DNA of 64,000 nt from Variovorax sp. 770b2 (GCF_900115685.1 NZ_FOXJ01000002.1:62001-126000), one strand, 5' to 3'; positions 52,310-62,426 are shown, counted from the stretch's first letter. Translations and numbers: made by a program. The notes: generated by a model not told the origin, from the sequence alone.

Positions 52310-52912
52310 TCAGGCGAGGTAGCTGGAAAGGAGCCGCTGCCAGGTCTGCGCGGCCCGGTCGGCGGTGTGCGGGTCGCGCAGGAAGCGCGCGTCGTGCAGC
52401 TGGTTCATCATGATTCCGTTGATCTCGCTGACCAGCTGTGCGGGTTCGGTGTCGGCCTTGAGTTCGCCGGCTTCGATGGCGAGCGTCACGGTGCGGCGCA
52501 AGGCGGCGCGCCAGCGCGTGATCTCCTCCAGGAGCACGTCGCGCAACTCGCCTTCACGGTCGTCGAACTCGAAGGCGCCGGCCACGTACAGGCACCCGGT
52601 CTGGGCCTCGACATCGCGGGTGCGGGCGATCCAGCGGGCCACGATGTCGTTCAGGCGCGCGAGGCCCTTGGGCTTCTGCATGGCCGGCACGAACACATCG
52701 GCCAGGAAGCCGCGGCCGTACTCCTCGATGACCGCCTTCTGCAGCGCCTCGCGCGAGCCCACGCGGGAAAACACGCCGCTCTTGGAAAGCCCCAGGCGGC
52801 TCGCGATGACCTGCAGCGAGATCGCCTCCAGGCCTTCGGCCAGCGCGAGGTCCATCGCCGCGCCGACGATGGCGGCGCGGGTGAGTTCGCTTTTCTGGGT
52901 CTTGGCGTCCAT
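52310..52912 (-). CDS. TetR family transcriptional regulator
   Basis: A 200-residue TetR-type repressor. The helix-turn-helix lies at about residues 12-58 (TRAAIVGAAMDLALAEGLEAISLQVIASRLGLSKSGVFSRVGSREALQKAVIEEY). The C-terminal ligand domain contains a single Cys (TGCLYVAGAFE, about residue 107). Two matching operators, one in its own promoter and one before the membrane peptide-hydrolase operon just downstream, mark it as an autoregulator that also controls that operon. Confidence 0.93.
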   Translation of the reverse strand: MDAKTQKSELTRAAIVGAAMDLALAEGLEAISLQVIASRLGLSKSGVFSRVGSREALQKAVIEEYGRGFLADVFVPAMQKPKGLARLNDIVARWIARTRDVEAQTGCLYVAGAFEFDDREGELRDVLLEEITRWRAALRRTVTLAIEAGELKADTEPAQLVSEINGIMMNQLHDARFLRDPHTADRAAQTWQRLLSSYLA

Positions 52913-52923
52913 GCGGTGAACTT

Positions 52924-52939
52924 TAGCACAGTCGTGCGA
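52924..52939. promoter_or_regulatory. TetR operator, copy 2 (tetR promoter)
   Basis: TAGCACAGTCGTGCGA is the reverse complement of copy 1 with one mismatch. On the minus strand it fills the 16-base spacer between TTGAAA and TAAAGT, so a bound dimer would block RNA polymerase at the tetR promoter. Confidence 0.8.
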
Positions 52940-53083
52940 AATTTCAAGCACAGAGCGAGAGTACGCCGTAAAGATGTTTTGCTCATGTGGAACCAACAAA
53001 CGCATCGTTCCCTGCATAAGCGCTTGTGCAGAGAATCGCCGGTCGGGCCCCACTCCGGGGTCCTGATGACACCTCGGCGCCAG

Positions 53084-54028
53084 ATGAACTTCCAACAACT
53101 GCGCTCGGTACGCGAGGCCGTTCGTTGCGGCTTCAACCTGACCGAAGTCGCTCACACCCTTCACACCTCGCAGCCCGGCGTGAGCCGGCAGATCCGCGAA
53201 CTCGAGGAGGAGCTCGGCATCGAGCTCTTCGTGCGCGCCGGCAAGCGGCTCACGGGCCTTACCGAGCCGGGCGGGCACGTGCTGCCGATCATCGAGCGCA
53301 TGCTGCTGGAGAGCAGCAACCTGCGGCACGCGGGACAGGAGTTCGTCGCGCAGCAAAGCGGGCTGCTCTCGATCGCGGCCACGCACTCGCAGGCGCGCTA
53401 TGCGATGCCGGTGGCCGTGCAGGAATTCCGCGCACAGTTTCCGAACGTGAAACTGCACCTGCACCAGGGCTCGCCCAAGCAGATCGCGCAGATGCTGATC
53501 GACGGCGAGGCCGACGTGGGCATCGCCACCGAGGCGCTGGGCGACTACCCGCAGCTGGTCGCCCTGCCCTGCTACCGCTGGACGCATTCGGTGATCGTGC
53601 CGCCGGGGCATCCGCTGCTCGATGCGCCGCTGTCGCTGGAGGCGCTCACGCGCTATCCGCTGATCACCTACGACACGGGCTTTACCGGCCGCTCGCGCAT
53701 CGACGAAGCCTTCGAGCAGCGCGGGCTCGCGCCCAACATCGTGCTCGCCGCGATGGATGCCGACGTGATCAAGACCTACGTGCACCTGGGCCTTGGCGTG
53801 GGCATCGTGGCCGGCGTGGCGTACGAAGCGGAGCGCGACACGCAGCTGCGCGCGATCGATGCGGGGCGCCTGTTCGGCATCAACCTCACCAAGCTCGCGG
53901 TGCGCCGCGGCAACTACCTGCGCAAGTACGTCTACGCCTTCATCGAGTCGTTCGCGCCAACGCTGACGCGGGCCATCGTCGAGAAGGCGCTGGGCGACGA
54001 GGCCAAGGCGTCCCACTACGAAATCTAG
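53084..54028 (+). CDS. CysB-like LysR family regulator
   Basis: A 314-residue LysR protein of the CysB/Cbl subgroup: MNFQQLRSVREAVRCGFNLTEVAHTLHTSQPGVSRQIRELEEELGIELFVRAGKRL. The effector domain contains ATHSQARYAMP, KLHLHQGSPKQIAQML and DVGIATEAL. The Thr and Gln residues involved in CysB ligand binding (THSQAR) are kept. The Met at 53084 matches CysB N-termini; an in-frame ATG lies six codons upstream. It probably controls sulfur or sulfonate assimilation, but no such genes adjoin it. It is divergent from tetR. Confidence 0.9.
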   Translation: MNFQQLRSVREAVRCGFNLTEVAHTLHTSQPGVSRQIRELEEELGIELFVRAGKRLTGLTEPGGHVLPIIERMLLESSNLRHAGQEFVAQQSGLLSIAATHSQARYAMPVAVQEFRAQFPNVKLHLHQGSPKQIAQMLIDGEADVGIATEALGDYPQLVALPCYRWTHSVIVPPGHPLLDAPLSLEALTRYPLITYDTGFTGRSRIDEAFEQRGLAPNIVLAAMDADVIKTYVHLGLGVGIVAGVAYEAERDTQLRAIDAGRLFGINLTKLAVRRGNYLRKYVYAFIESFAPTLTRAIVEKALGDEAKASHYEI

Positions 54029-54164
54029 CCCCGCCGCGAGGGCCGTTCAGGGCGCTGTTGCGTGGCGGGCACTGCGAAAACGGCGGGGTTCAAAAGAAAG
54101 CGTGCGGCTTCACACAAGGGGCGTACATTCGGGTTAATTCCTTGGCTTCCGGAACGGATCAGCA

Positions 54165-54431
54165 ATGGCATCGACCCCGCAGCAGCAGCAGCAACAGCAA
54201 ACCAGGGCCGCCCAAAAGGCGGCCGATGCAGCGGAGCGACGAGAACGGTTGAAACGGGCGCTGCCCGCCACGGTGGAGCTCCTGCAGAGCCGCCAGGCCG
54301 ACCGCATCGACGACAACGACATCGAAGCGTATGTGGGCCTGAACTGGCTCGAATGGCACGGCGGGGGCTTGCGCCTCACCATCACCGGGCGCAACGTGTG
54401 CGCCCAGTCGGCATCCACCGCGCTGGCCTGA
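54165..54431 (+). CDS. conserved-looking hypothetical small protein with Gln tract
   Basis: An 88-residue soluble protein. The N-terminus has a Gln run (MASTPQQQQQQQTR), then an amphipathic basic helix (about residues 13-45) and a compact C-terminal region DIEAYVGLNWLEWHGGGLRLTITGRNVC that may fold as a small beta unit. A bidirectional terminator follows 20 bases later, which supports a real gene. The ribosome-binding site is weak. I do not recognise a family. Confidence 0.65.
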   Translation: MASTPQQQQQQQTRAAQKAADAAERRERLKRALPATVELLQSRQADRIDDNDIEAYVGLNWLEWHGGGLRLTITGRNVCAQSASTALA

Positions 54432-54450
54432 CCAGCGTCCAGAAAAAGAA

Positions 54451-54478
54451 AAACCGCCACAGTGACCTGTGGCGGTTT
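54451..54478. terminator. bidirectional rho-independent terminator
   Basis: Arms AAACCGCCAC (54451-54460) and GTGGCGGTTT (54469-54478) pair perfectly around an 8-base loop, with A-rich sequence on the left and T residues on the right. It serves the small gene at 54165 and the convergent RcnB-like gene. Confidence 0.85.
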
Positions 54479-54511
54479 CGCATGTGACCCGGCCAGGCCG
54501 GGTGGGGCGGG

Positions 54512-54940
54512 TTACTGGCCCGCGATGATCTGCGCGATCAGGCCGGTGGCAATGGCGGCAAGCACGTAGTCACCACCCACGCCGACCCACTGGTAACCAC
54601 GGGGCGGCGCCTGCAGGCGATAGGCGCGGTAGTCGTTCACCACGTAGTTGCGGCCACGGTACTCGGCCGGCACGCGGCCACCACGGCGCCATTCGGCGTG
54701 CGGCTGCGGGAAGCCACGGCGATCGAACTGGCGGCCGTCGCGGAAGTCCTGGTTGCCGCGATAGTCGCGGTTCGGACCACGGCGGTCGACGTTGCGGTTG
54801 TCGTGCCGTTGCTCGACGCCGGGACGCCCATCGCCGGGCCGTCCGTCGAAGCGGCGGTCTTGCGCGAAGGCGCTTCCCGCTGCCATGCACATCGCGAGCG
54901 CCGTAGCGGCGACGGCCATGCGCTTTGAATTGATGATCAT
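54512..54940 (-). CDS. RcnB family periplasmic protein
   Basis: A 142-residue exported protein. The signal peptide reads MIINSKRMAVAATALAMCMAAGSAFAQ (cleavage near residue 26). A region rich in Arg, Asp, Gly and Asn (about residues 27-85) follows, and the C-terminal RcnB pattern is NYVVNDYRAYRLQAPPRGYQWVGVGGDYVLAAIATGLIAQII. RcnB proteins are linked to nickel and cobalt homeostasis in the periplasm. The ATG at 54940 is chosen because AAGGAG lies 6 bases upstream, which rules out the earlier in-frame ATG. Confidence 0.85.
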   Translation of the reverse strand: MIINSKRMAVAATALAMCMAAGSAFAQDRRFDGRPGDGRPGVEQRHDNRNVDRRGPNRDYRGNQDFRDGRQFDRRGFPQPHAEWRRGGRVPAEYRGRNYVVNDYRAYRLQAPPRGYQWVGVGGDYVLAAIATGLIAQIIAGQ

Positions 54941-55064
54941 CTGGAACTCCTTCATGCGTTGATGACGAGTCCATTGTGTGCCGCGGTTGTGTCTGCCCGG
55001 CGCACATGAGGTCGCCGTCAGGTGAAATCAGGTAAGCGCTGGTATCGGCGCGGCGCGTTGTCCT

Positions 55065-55655
55065 TCACCGCGGGGCGTAGCGGTTGACCACGACGCCGCA
55101 TTCGTAGCCGGTCGATCCGAGCAGGCGCAGCGCGTGCCCCTCGCGTTGGTCGTGAAACACCGAGCGCCCGCCGCCGACGGCCGTGGGGTTCACGAAGAAC
55201 TGGAACTCGTCGACCAGCCCCTCGGTCACGAGCGACGACGCGAAGCCAACACCGCCGATGACCAGGATGTCCTTGCCCTCCTCTCGCTTGAGCGCGTTCA
55301 CCTCTTGGACCAGGCCACCGCGCGCGATGACGGTGCGCTCCCAGCGCGACGCCTTCAGCTTGTCGGTGAGCACCACCTTCTGCGCATCGACCACCTTCTT
55401 CGCGAAGGCGAACTGCGGGTTGGCCGGATGGTTCTTCGCCGCGCGGCCCCAGTGGTCCAGGTAGCCCTCTTGCACGATCTTGCGGCTCAAGAGAATCGTG
55501 TCCACGCCCTCGAACACGGCGTTGAAATAAGCCTTCAGCTCGTCGTCCCAGGCCCAGCGATCGCCCCATCCCCAGACCTGCCAGTCGAGGTTGCCATTGG
55601 CAGGCGAGACGTAGCCATCGACGGACATCTGCATCTGCAGTACGAGCTTTCGCAT
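55065..55655 (-). CDS. dihydrofolate reductase/RibD C-terminal domain family protein
   Basis: A 196-residue protein of the RibD C-terminal (YyaP/YwjB-like) reductase family. It starts MRKLVLQMQMSVDGYVSP, has WGWGDRWAWDDELKAYF, VDTILLSRKIVQEGYLDHW and ILVIGGVGFASSLVTEGLVDEF, the NADPH-contact and Gly-rich family regions. AAGGAG precedes the ATG. It is divergent from the HxlR gene. Such pairs are common, and the HxlR protein probably controls this reductase. The physiological substrate is unknown. Confidence 0.9.
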   Translation of the reverse strand: MRKLVLQMQMSVDGYVSPANGNLDWQVWGWGDRWAWDDELKAYFNAVFEGVDTILLSRKIVQEGYLDHWGRAAKNHPANPQFAFAKKVVDAQKVVLTDKLKASRWERTVIARGGLVQEVNALKREEGKDILVIGGVGFASSLVTEGLVDEFQFFVNPTAVGGGRSVFHDQREGHALRLLGSTGYECGVVVNRYAPR

Positions 55656-55770
55656 GGTGGCTCTCCTTGCGGCTGGATCGAATAACTGCTCTTGAAATGC
55701 AATCAGTCTGCAGTATTCGGAAACCGGTGCAAAAATGCAAGCAGTTTTTCAAACGCACCGGAAATCCCCG
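55656..55770. promoter_or_regulatory. reductase/HxlR divergent promoter with direct repeats
   Basis: AAATGCAATCAGT (55695-55707) and AAATGCAAGCAGT (55733-55745) are near-identical direct repeats 38 bases apart. On the minus strand TTGCAT, 17 bases and AATACT make a plausible promoter for the reductase gene that overlaps one repeat. These are candidate HxlR sites. Confidence 0.6.
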
Positions 55771-56202
55771 ATGGCCACCCAACAGAAATCGCTCTGCCCG
55801 ATCAACCTCGCGCTCGAAGTCTTCGGCGATCGCTGGAGCCTCTTGATCGTTCGCGACATGATGTTTGCCGGCAAGCGGCATTTCAGGGAGTTCCTGCAGT
55901 CCGAGGAAGGCATCTCCTCGAACATCCTGACCGAGCGCCTGGGCAAGCTCGTCGAGTGCGGCGTGCTCGGCAAGACCGACGATCCGACCCACAAGCAGAA
56001 GGCCATCTACAGCCTCACGCCGATGGGCATCGACCTGCTGCCGGTGGTGACGCAGATCGGCATCTGGGGGCGCAAGCACACGGCCGCGACCAAGGCGAGT
56101 GGCGCGCCCGCGGCGGCGCTCGAAAAAGGCGGGCCGCCGTTGCAGAAGAAGATGCGGGCTTCGTTACGCAAGGCGCACCTGGGCCGCGCGGACACAGCCT
56201 GA
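55771..56202 (+). CDS. HxlR family transcriptional regulator
   Basis: A 143-residue winged-helix regulator. The HxlR pattern is CPINLALEVFGDRWSLLIVRDMMFAGKRHFREFLQSEEGISSNILTERLGKLVECGVL (about residues 8-65). The single Cys near the N-terminus is the position that senses reactive electrophiles in some members. The ATG at 55771 is chosen over one at 55735 because the latter lies inside the candidate operator repeat. It is divergent from the RibD-C reductase gene and is probably its repressor and an autoregulator. Confidence 0.9.
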   Translation: MATQQKSLCPINLALEVFGDRWSLLIVRDMMFAGKRHFREFLQSEEGISSNILTERLGKLVECGVLGKTDDPTHKQKAIYSLTPMGIDLLPVVTQIGIWGRKHTAATKASGAPAAALEKGGPPLQKKMRASLRKAHLGRADTA

Positions 56203-56216
56203 GTGGCCTGAGCGGC

Positions 56217-57107
56217 TCAGCCCCCGACCATGCTGTTGACCCGGTAGCTGCGCGCGCCGTGTTTCACGTGCAGGTCCACCGGCGGCAGGTCCAGCTCGAT
56301 CAACGCGCCATGCGTGCCCGCCAGGTCGAGCACGCCCGTGGACTTGGGCTCCTCGGTGTGCAGCACCACCGCATAGGGTCCTTCGCCGCGCGCCACGAGC
56401 CGCTGCGCGAGCGCGTCGCCGCCCTGCTTCTCGGCGGCGGCGTTCTCGCGCGGCGACGACAGCACCAGCACGCTGCCGCCCAGCGCGACGACCGCCACGC
56501 GCACGTTGCTGCCGGGCACGGCCACGGGTTCGCCGATGTGCGTGGCGGCATCGTCGGGCACCGTTCCGAGCAGGGCGCGGTAGCGCGCCAGCGTGGCATC
56601 CAGGTCGCGCACCGCGACCGCCAGGCTCGCCACGCCGAGCGTGCCGTTGGCGTGCACGCGCACCTCGCCTTCGGGCACGCGCAGGTTGCGCGGCGTGAGA
56701 TCGCCGCACAGGAAAGGCAGGTCGGCAGACGGCGCGCGCGCCGTCTGCCAGCGCAGGCGTTCGCCGTCGGGGCGCACGCGGCCGCCGTCGAGCGGGCCGT
56801 CGAGTGCGAGGCCGCGCGCCTTCGCATCGGCCACGGCGATCGCCGTGTCGCGCGGCAGCAGTGCGAAATCGACGATGCCTTCGCCGTGGCGCTGCAGCAG
56901 TTGCCACCAGCGCTCCGAGGGCGACGGCTCGCGCCAGGCGATCAGCTCGAAGTAGCTGCCGTCCTCGAACACCACCAGCGCGTTGTGCGTGGCGCGGCCC
57001 GGATGGTCGCCACCGCGCACCACGTGAAAGCCGAGCGCGCCATAGTCGGCGATGGTGCGTTCGAGGTCGTGCACCGCGATGACGATGTGGTCGAGCTTCA
57101 ATGCCAT
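56217..57107 (-). CDS. VOC family (glyoxalase-like) protein
   Basis: A 296-residue protein with two vicinal-oxygen-chelate type halves. The first begins LKLDHIVIAVHDLERTIADYGALGF and has ALVVFEDGSYFELIAW; the second begins ASLAVAVRDLDATLARYRALLG. It resembles the glyoxalase-like domain 3 group of unknown substrate. It is the last gene of the Liv-type operon running from 62.4 kb, 35 bases after livF. An accessory enzyme acting on the imported compound is inferred. Confidence 0.82.
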   Translation of the reverse strand: MALKLDHIVIAVHDLERTIADYGALGFHVVRGGDHPGRATHNALVVFEDGSYFELIAWREPSPSERWWQLLQRHGEGIVDFALLPRDTAIAVADAKARGLALDGPLDGGRVRPDGERLRWQTARAPSADLPFLCGDLTPRNLRVPEGEVRVHANGTLGVASLAVAVRDLDATLARYRALLGTVPDDAATHIGEPVAVPGSNVRVAVVALGGSVLVLSSPRENAAAEKQGGDALAQRLVARGEGPYAVVLHTEEPKSTGVLDLAGTHGALIELDLPPVDLHVKHGARSYRVNSMVGG

Positions 57108-57127
57108 GGTGTGTGAGTCCCTGTGTG

Positions 57128-57142
57128 CGTTCGTTCGTTCGT

Positions 57143-57144
<2 letters not shown>
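57128..57144. repeat. CGTT tetranucleotide repeat
   Basis: Four CGTT units lie in the 35-base gap between the livF-like and VOC genes and touch the livF stop codon. The array is short. A change in unit number would alter spacing or the last livF codons but no start codon. Confidence 0.6.
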
Positions 57145-57987
<843 letters not shown>

Positions 57988-57991
<4 letters not shown>

Positions 57992-58836
57992 GCGGGCACC
58001 GCCTCTGCCTGTGTTTGACCGACGTGGCGATGGCCGAGGTAGGCCTCGATCACGGCCGGATCGTTGCGCACCTCATCCGGCAATCCTTCAGCGATCTTGC
58101 GGCCGTCGTCGAGCACCGCCACGCGGTCGGACAGCTGCATCACCAGGTCCAGCTTGTGCTCGATCAGCAGGATGGTCTGGCCACGCGACTTGAGGCCGCG
58201 AATGATCTCCAGCATCTCCGCGGTCTCGCTTTCGTTCATGCCGGCCGTGGGTTCGTCCAGCAGCAGCAGGCGCGGCCGGAGCGCGAGCGCACGTGCGATC
58301 TCGACGCGGCGGCGGTTCGCATACGAGAGGCTGTACGCGGGATGGTCGATGCGCGGCGCGAGCCGTTCGCCGAAGAGCGCAATGATGTCGAGCGCGTCCT
58401 GGCGCAGCGCCTCTTCTTCGTGCCGCACGGCGGAAGGCTGCAGCAGCGCAAGCGCAAGCTCGGCCAGCGCGCCCAGGCCCGGCACGCCGCCGACGCGCGG
58501 TTTCACGGCACGCAGCCGCGTGTGCGCGCCGACCAGCACGTTGTCGAGCACCGAGAGATTCGCGAACACGCGGCCATGCTGGAAGGTGCGCGCGAGGCCG
58601 CGTTGCGCGAGTTGCTGCGCGGGCAGGCCGGTGATGTCCTGCCCGTCGAACCGCACCTGCCCCGCATCGGGCCGGTCGAGGCCAGTCACGAGGTTGAAGA
58701 GCGTGGTCTTCCCTGCCCCGTTCGGCCCGATCACGCTGAGCAGCTCGCCCTCGCCCACCTGCAGGTCGACCGCGTTCACCGCGGTGAGCCCACCGAAGCG
58801 GCGCGTGAGGCCCTTGACCTCAAGCAGCGATGGCAT
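57988..58836 (-). CDS. ABC transporter ATP-binding protein (LivG-like)
   Basis: A 282-residue LivG-type ATPase. It has Walker A GPNGAGKTT (about residues 37-45), FQHGRVFANLSVLDNVLVGAH, a signature region of LSYANRRRVEIARAL, Walker B LLLLDEPTAGMNE and the switch LLIEHKLDLVM. The start overlaps the OsmC gene end by 17 bases. With the fused permease, LivF and binding protein it completes an importer of unknown carboxylic-acid type. Confidence 0.93.
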
Positions 58837-59398
58837 CGCCCGCTTCCTGCGGTGCGTTGGCCGCTTCCGCCTTCGAGTTGATGAGCTTCACCTCGGCGCG
58901 AATGACCTGCGGGTTGCGCAGCAGGTTCAGGATCGGGCAGTTGCGCTCCACCGCCTCGAACAGCGCGTCGATCTCCTCGCGGCTCGCGGGCGAATCGATG
59001 TGCACCGTGTAGCCGATCTCGTGCGGCCAGATCGGCGTCTTCTCGTGGCCCGGCTTGCCGCCGCGCGGATCGATGAGGCCGGTCACTTCGACCTCCAGGC
59101 TTTCGAGCGGCACCTGGCGCTCGGCCGCCTGGATCAGGAAGATGTGCGTGACGCAGGTGCCGAGCACGCCCAGCTGCAGTTCGGGCGAACTCGGACCGAG
59201 GTTGTAGCCCGCGAAATCGGGCGGGCTGTCGCTGATGACCTGGTGCTCGCGGATGCGCAGGCGCCGCACGCCGCTTCGGCCCTCGGCCTTCACGCTGGCC
59301 TTGAGTTGCACCGGTTGCGCGGTGCCCGCTTCGACGGCGGCATTGCGTGCCAGCACGGCGGCGCGTTTCTCGGCGAGGTAGTCGTTCAGGTGGCTCAT
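58820..59398 (-). CDS. OsmC family protein
   Basis: A 192-residue OsmC-like protein. Both redox Cys are present, Cys82 in GVLGTCVTHIFLI and Cys154 in RNCPILNLL, so thiol-dependent peroxidase activity is possible. An acidic and helical N-terminus precedes the OsmC fold. It sits between the fused permease (13 bases upstream) and LivG (17-base overlap), so it is co-translated with a transporter, an unusual place for a peroxidase-type gene. It may protect against, or chemically modify, the imported compound. Confidence 0.88.
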   Translation of the reverse strand: MSHLNDYLAEKRAAVLARNAAVEAGTAQPVQLKASVKAEGRSGVRRLRIREHQVISDSPPDFAGYNLGPSSPELQLGVLGTCVTHIFLIQAAERQVPLESLEVEVTGLIDPRGGKPGHEKTPIWPHEIGYTVHIDSPASREEIDALFEAVERNCPILNLLRNPQVIRAEVKLINSKAEAANAPQEAGDAIAA

Positions 59399-59411
59399 GG
59401 TTTGTGTTCTT

Positions 59412-61241
59412 TCAGACGGTGCCCAGCAGACCTTGCGGGCGGAAACGAATCAGCAAAAGCAATGCGATGCCGTAGATCAACATGCGGTATTCGGCCGTCA
59501 CGCGGAACAACTCGGGCAGGCTCACGAGCGCGACCGCGCCCAGCAGCGCGCCGCTGATGTTCCCCAGGCCGCCGAGGATCACCATCGTGAGCGCGAGGAT
59601 CGAGATCTGCGAGCCGAAGGTCTCGTGGTTGATGTACGAGTACATGTGCGCGGTGAAGGCGCCGCTCACGCCGGCCGCGAAGCCGCCGAAGCCGAAGGCC
59701 AGCGCCTTGTAGCGGTCGGGGCTCACGCCGTAGGCGCGCGCAGCCACTTCGTCTTCGCGCACGGCGCGGAAGGTGCGGCCCAGGTGCGAGCGCAACAGGC
59801 GCCACTGCAGCAAGGCCAGCAGCACCATCGCGCCGAACGAGGCCCAGTAGATGGCTTCGTTCGATGATGCATCGCGGCCGAACAGCGAGAGCGGCGGAAT
59901 GCCCGAGACGCCGATGGGCCCGCGCGTGAGGCTTTCCCAGTTGAGGATGGTGAGCGCCACGATCTCGCCGATGCCCAGCGTGGCAATCGACACGTAGTGC
60001 CCGCGCAGCCGGAACGCCGGAAAGATCAGCGCGGTGCCGATCAGCGAAGTGAGGATGCCCGCGAGCACGATGCCCGTGCCCACCGGCAGGTGCAGGTCGA
60101 GCACCAGCAGCGACGAGGCATACGCGCCGATGGCCAGCAGCCCCGCATGGCCGAGCGAGATCTGCCCGATGGTGCCGGCCACGAGCGTGAGGCTCAACGC
60201 GAGTGCGCCGTAGAGCCACGCGTTGGTGAGCGTCTGCAAGAGATACGGCGATGGATCGAAGAGCGGCAATGCGACCGCCGCGGCGATGAGCGCAACGAGC
60301 AAGCGAGGCGGCACGCGCCACGGCTTGCTTGGCGCGATGAAGGTGCCGGTCAGCGGCTCGGGCGGCAGCGCGCGCTTGCGGCCGAAGAGGCCGTTGGGCT
60401 TCCACACCAGGATCACCAGCAGCAGCGCAAACGCAAAGAGGTTGCGGTAGGGCGTACCGAGGATCGCCACGCCGTAGCTCTCGATCAATCCCAGCAGCAG
60501 GCTGCCGACGATGGCGCCCGGCACATTGCCCACGCCGCCGACGACCGTGGCCACCACGCCCTTGAGCGTCGCCTGGAAGCTCATCGCCGGGCTGATGTTG
60601 TTGTAGTACATGCCCACCAGGAGGCCCGAGAGCCCGCCCAGCGCGGCGGCGATGGCGAACACCGTCTGGTTCACGCGGTCGACGTCCACGCCCATCTGCT
60701 GCGCCGCATCGCGGTCCTGCGCGGTGGCGCGCACGGCCCAGCCGAGCTTCGTGAAACGCAGGAAGACGAACAGCACCGCCGCGCTTGCGATGCCGATGCC
60801 CGCGATCAGGAGGTCGAGCGCGCCGATGGTGCCGGTGCCGATCTGCAGCCGCCAGTCGGGCAGCTGCGTGGGCAGCGAGCGCGGGTCGGGGCTGAAGACC
60901 AGCTGCACGAGGATGTCGAGCACGAAGCTGATGCCGATGGTGGCCAGCAGCGGCGCGATGCGCGCGGCGCCCTGCAGCGGCCGAAGGCCCACGCGCTCGA
61001 TCAGCATGCCCAGCGCGCCCGAGCCCAGCACCACGAGCGCGATGGTCACGGGCAGCGGCGTGTGCAGGTAGGTGATGCTGGCCCAGCCGATGTAGGCGCC
61101 GACGGTGTAGACCGAGCCGTGCGCGAAGTTGATCAGGTGCGAGACCCCGAAGATCAGCGCGAGCCCGACCGCCAGCAACGCATAGATGTTGCCGATGATC
61201 AGGCCATTGACCGTGTAGTCGAAGAACGAGGTGAAGCTCAT
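59412..61241 (-). CDS. fused LivH-LivM ABC transporter permease
   Basis: A 609-residue membrane protein made of two permease units joined in one frame. The LivH part covers about residues 1-290 ([43 protein letters not shown]). The LivM part covers about 310-609 ([59 protein letters not shown]). The linker is short and basic ([19 protein letters not shown]). Separate LivH and LivM genes are the rule, as in the benzoate operon of this window. The ATG directly follows the TAA of the binding-protein gene. Confidence 0.93.
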   Translation of the reverse strand: MSFTSFFDYTVNGLIIGNIYALLAVGLALIFGVSHLINFAHGSVYTVGAYIGWASITYLHTPLPVTIALVVLGSGALGMLIERVGLRPLQGAARIAPLLATIGISFVLDILVQLVFSPDPRSLPTQLPDWRLQIGTGTIGALDLLIAGIGIASAAVLFVFLRFTKLGWAVRATAQDRDAAQQMGVDVDRVNQTVFAIAAALGGLSGLLVGMYYNNISPAMSFQATLKGVVATVVGGVGNVPGAIVGSLLLGLIESYGVAILGTPYRNLFAFALLLVILVWKPNGLFGRKRALPPEPLTGTFIAPSKPWRVPPRLLVALIAAAVALPLFDPSPYLLQTLTNAWLYGALALSLTLVAGTIGQISLGHAGLLAIGAYASSLLVLDLHLPVGTGIVLAGILTSLIGTALIFPAFRLRGHYVSIATLGIGEIVALTILNWESLTRGPIGVSGIPPLSLFGRDASSNEAIYWASFGAMVLLALLQWRLLRSHLGRTFRAVREDEVAARAYGVSPDRYKALAFGFGGFAAGVSGAFTAHMYSYINHETFGSQISILALTMVILGGLGNISGALLGAVALVSLPELFRVTAEYRMLIYGIALLLLIRFRPQGLLGTV

Positions 61242-62426
61242 TTATTTGGCCAACGCCACCGCCCCTGCCTTCTCGTCGATCTGCGCCCACTTGCCGTCCT
61301 TGACCACCAGGTTCACGCTCTTCACGCCGACCACGCGGCGCGTCTGCGCGTCGAAGCTGGCCTTGCCGAAGATCACGCTGGGCACGTCCTTGATCTTGTA
61401 GAACGCATCGCGCACCGCCTTGCGGTCGGCCTTGGGGCCGGCCTGGCGCAGCGCGGCGGCGGCATACACCACGGCGTCATAGGCGTAGGCGTTGAAGGCG
61501 TCCGGCTCCTTGCTGTACTTCGCGCGGAAGCTCTTCACGAAGTCCTGCACCTCGGCGCGCGGCTCTTCCGGAAAGAACGCGGTGTTGGTGTGGATGCCGT
61601 TGACGGCCGCGCCGCCGAGCTCGATGAACTTCGGTGAATACACCGAGCCCACGGCCGCGATCGGCTGCTTCAAACCCACGCTGCGCACCTGGCCCGCGAT
61701 GAGCGCGCCGTCGGGGTAGTAGGAGATGAGCACCAGCCCGTCGGGGTTGGCGTCGCGCACGCGCACCAGCGTCGAGCGGAAGTCCTTCTCGTCGGGCTGG
61801 TAGCCCTCGGCGATGGCCAGTTGCGCGCCGCGTTCCTGCGCGGCCTTCACCAGCACGTCCTTGCTGGTGCGGCCCCAGTCGGTGTTCAGGTAGAGCACCG
61901 CGATGCGCTTGAAGCCCAGCGTCTTCACCGCGAGGTCGGCCAGCAGCGGCTGCGCATCGGCCTGGCTGATCGATGGGCTCCAGATGTAGTCGCCGCCCTT
62001 GGTGAAATCGGGGTGCGAGTTGGTGAAGCCCAGTTGCACCAGGCCCGCGCGCTGGTAGATCGGTGAGGCGGCCATCGAGGCGGGGCTGGAGAAATCGCCC
62101 AGCTCGATGAGCACGCGCTTGTCGTTCACCAGCTTCTGCGCGATGGCCACCGACTGGCGCGGATCGCTCTGGCTGTCCTCGAAGTTGTAGGCCAGCGGCC
62201 GGCCGTGGATGCCGCCCTGCGCATTGATGTGATCGAGCGCAAGGTCGAAGCCGGCCTTCCACTGCGCGCCGTACTGCGCGTTCTGCCCGGTGAGCGGGCC
62301 GCTCACGCCGAACCACACCGGCTCGCCTGAGGCGGGCGCGGCAAGCGCCGCAAGGGGCGTGGCCAGGAGCACAGCGGAGAGTGCGACCACATGGCGCAGG
62401 AAGCGATGGCGAGTGAGCAGCGGCAT
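61242..62426 (-). CDS. ABC transporter periplasmic binding protein (LivK-like)
   Basis: A 394-residue type I binding protein with a signal peptide ending LATPLAALAAPA (about residue 26). The mature start VWFGVSGPLTGQNAQYGAQWKAGFDLALDHINAQGG is a classic LivK-type pattern. It is the first gene of a six-gene leftward operon (binding protein, LivHM, OsmC, LivG, LivF, VOC). The Met at 62426 is chosen because it gives a standard signal peptide; the in-frame extension upstream does not. The ligand is unknown. Confidence 0.92.
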   Translation of the reverse strand: MPLLTRHRFLRHVVALSAVLLATPLAALAAPASGEPVWFGVSGPLTGQNAQYGAQWKAGFDLALDHINAQGGIHGRPLAYNFEDSQSDPRQSVAIAQKLVNDKRVLIELGDFSSPASMAASPIYQRAGLVQLGFTNSHPDFTKGGDYIWSPSISQADAQPLLADLAVKTLGFKRIAVLYLNTDWGRTSKDVLVKAAQERGAQLAIAEGYQPDEKDFRSTLVRVRDANPDGLVLISYYPDGALIAGQVRSVGLKQPIAAVGSVYSPKFIELGGAAVNGIHTNTAFFPEEPRAEVQDFVKSFRAKYSKEPDAFNAYAYDAVVYAAAALRQAGPKADRKAVRDAFYKIKDVPSVIFGKASFDAQTRRVVGVKSVNLVVKDGKWAQIDEKAGAVALAK

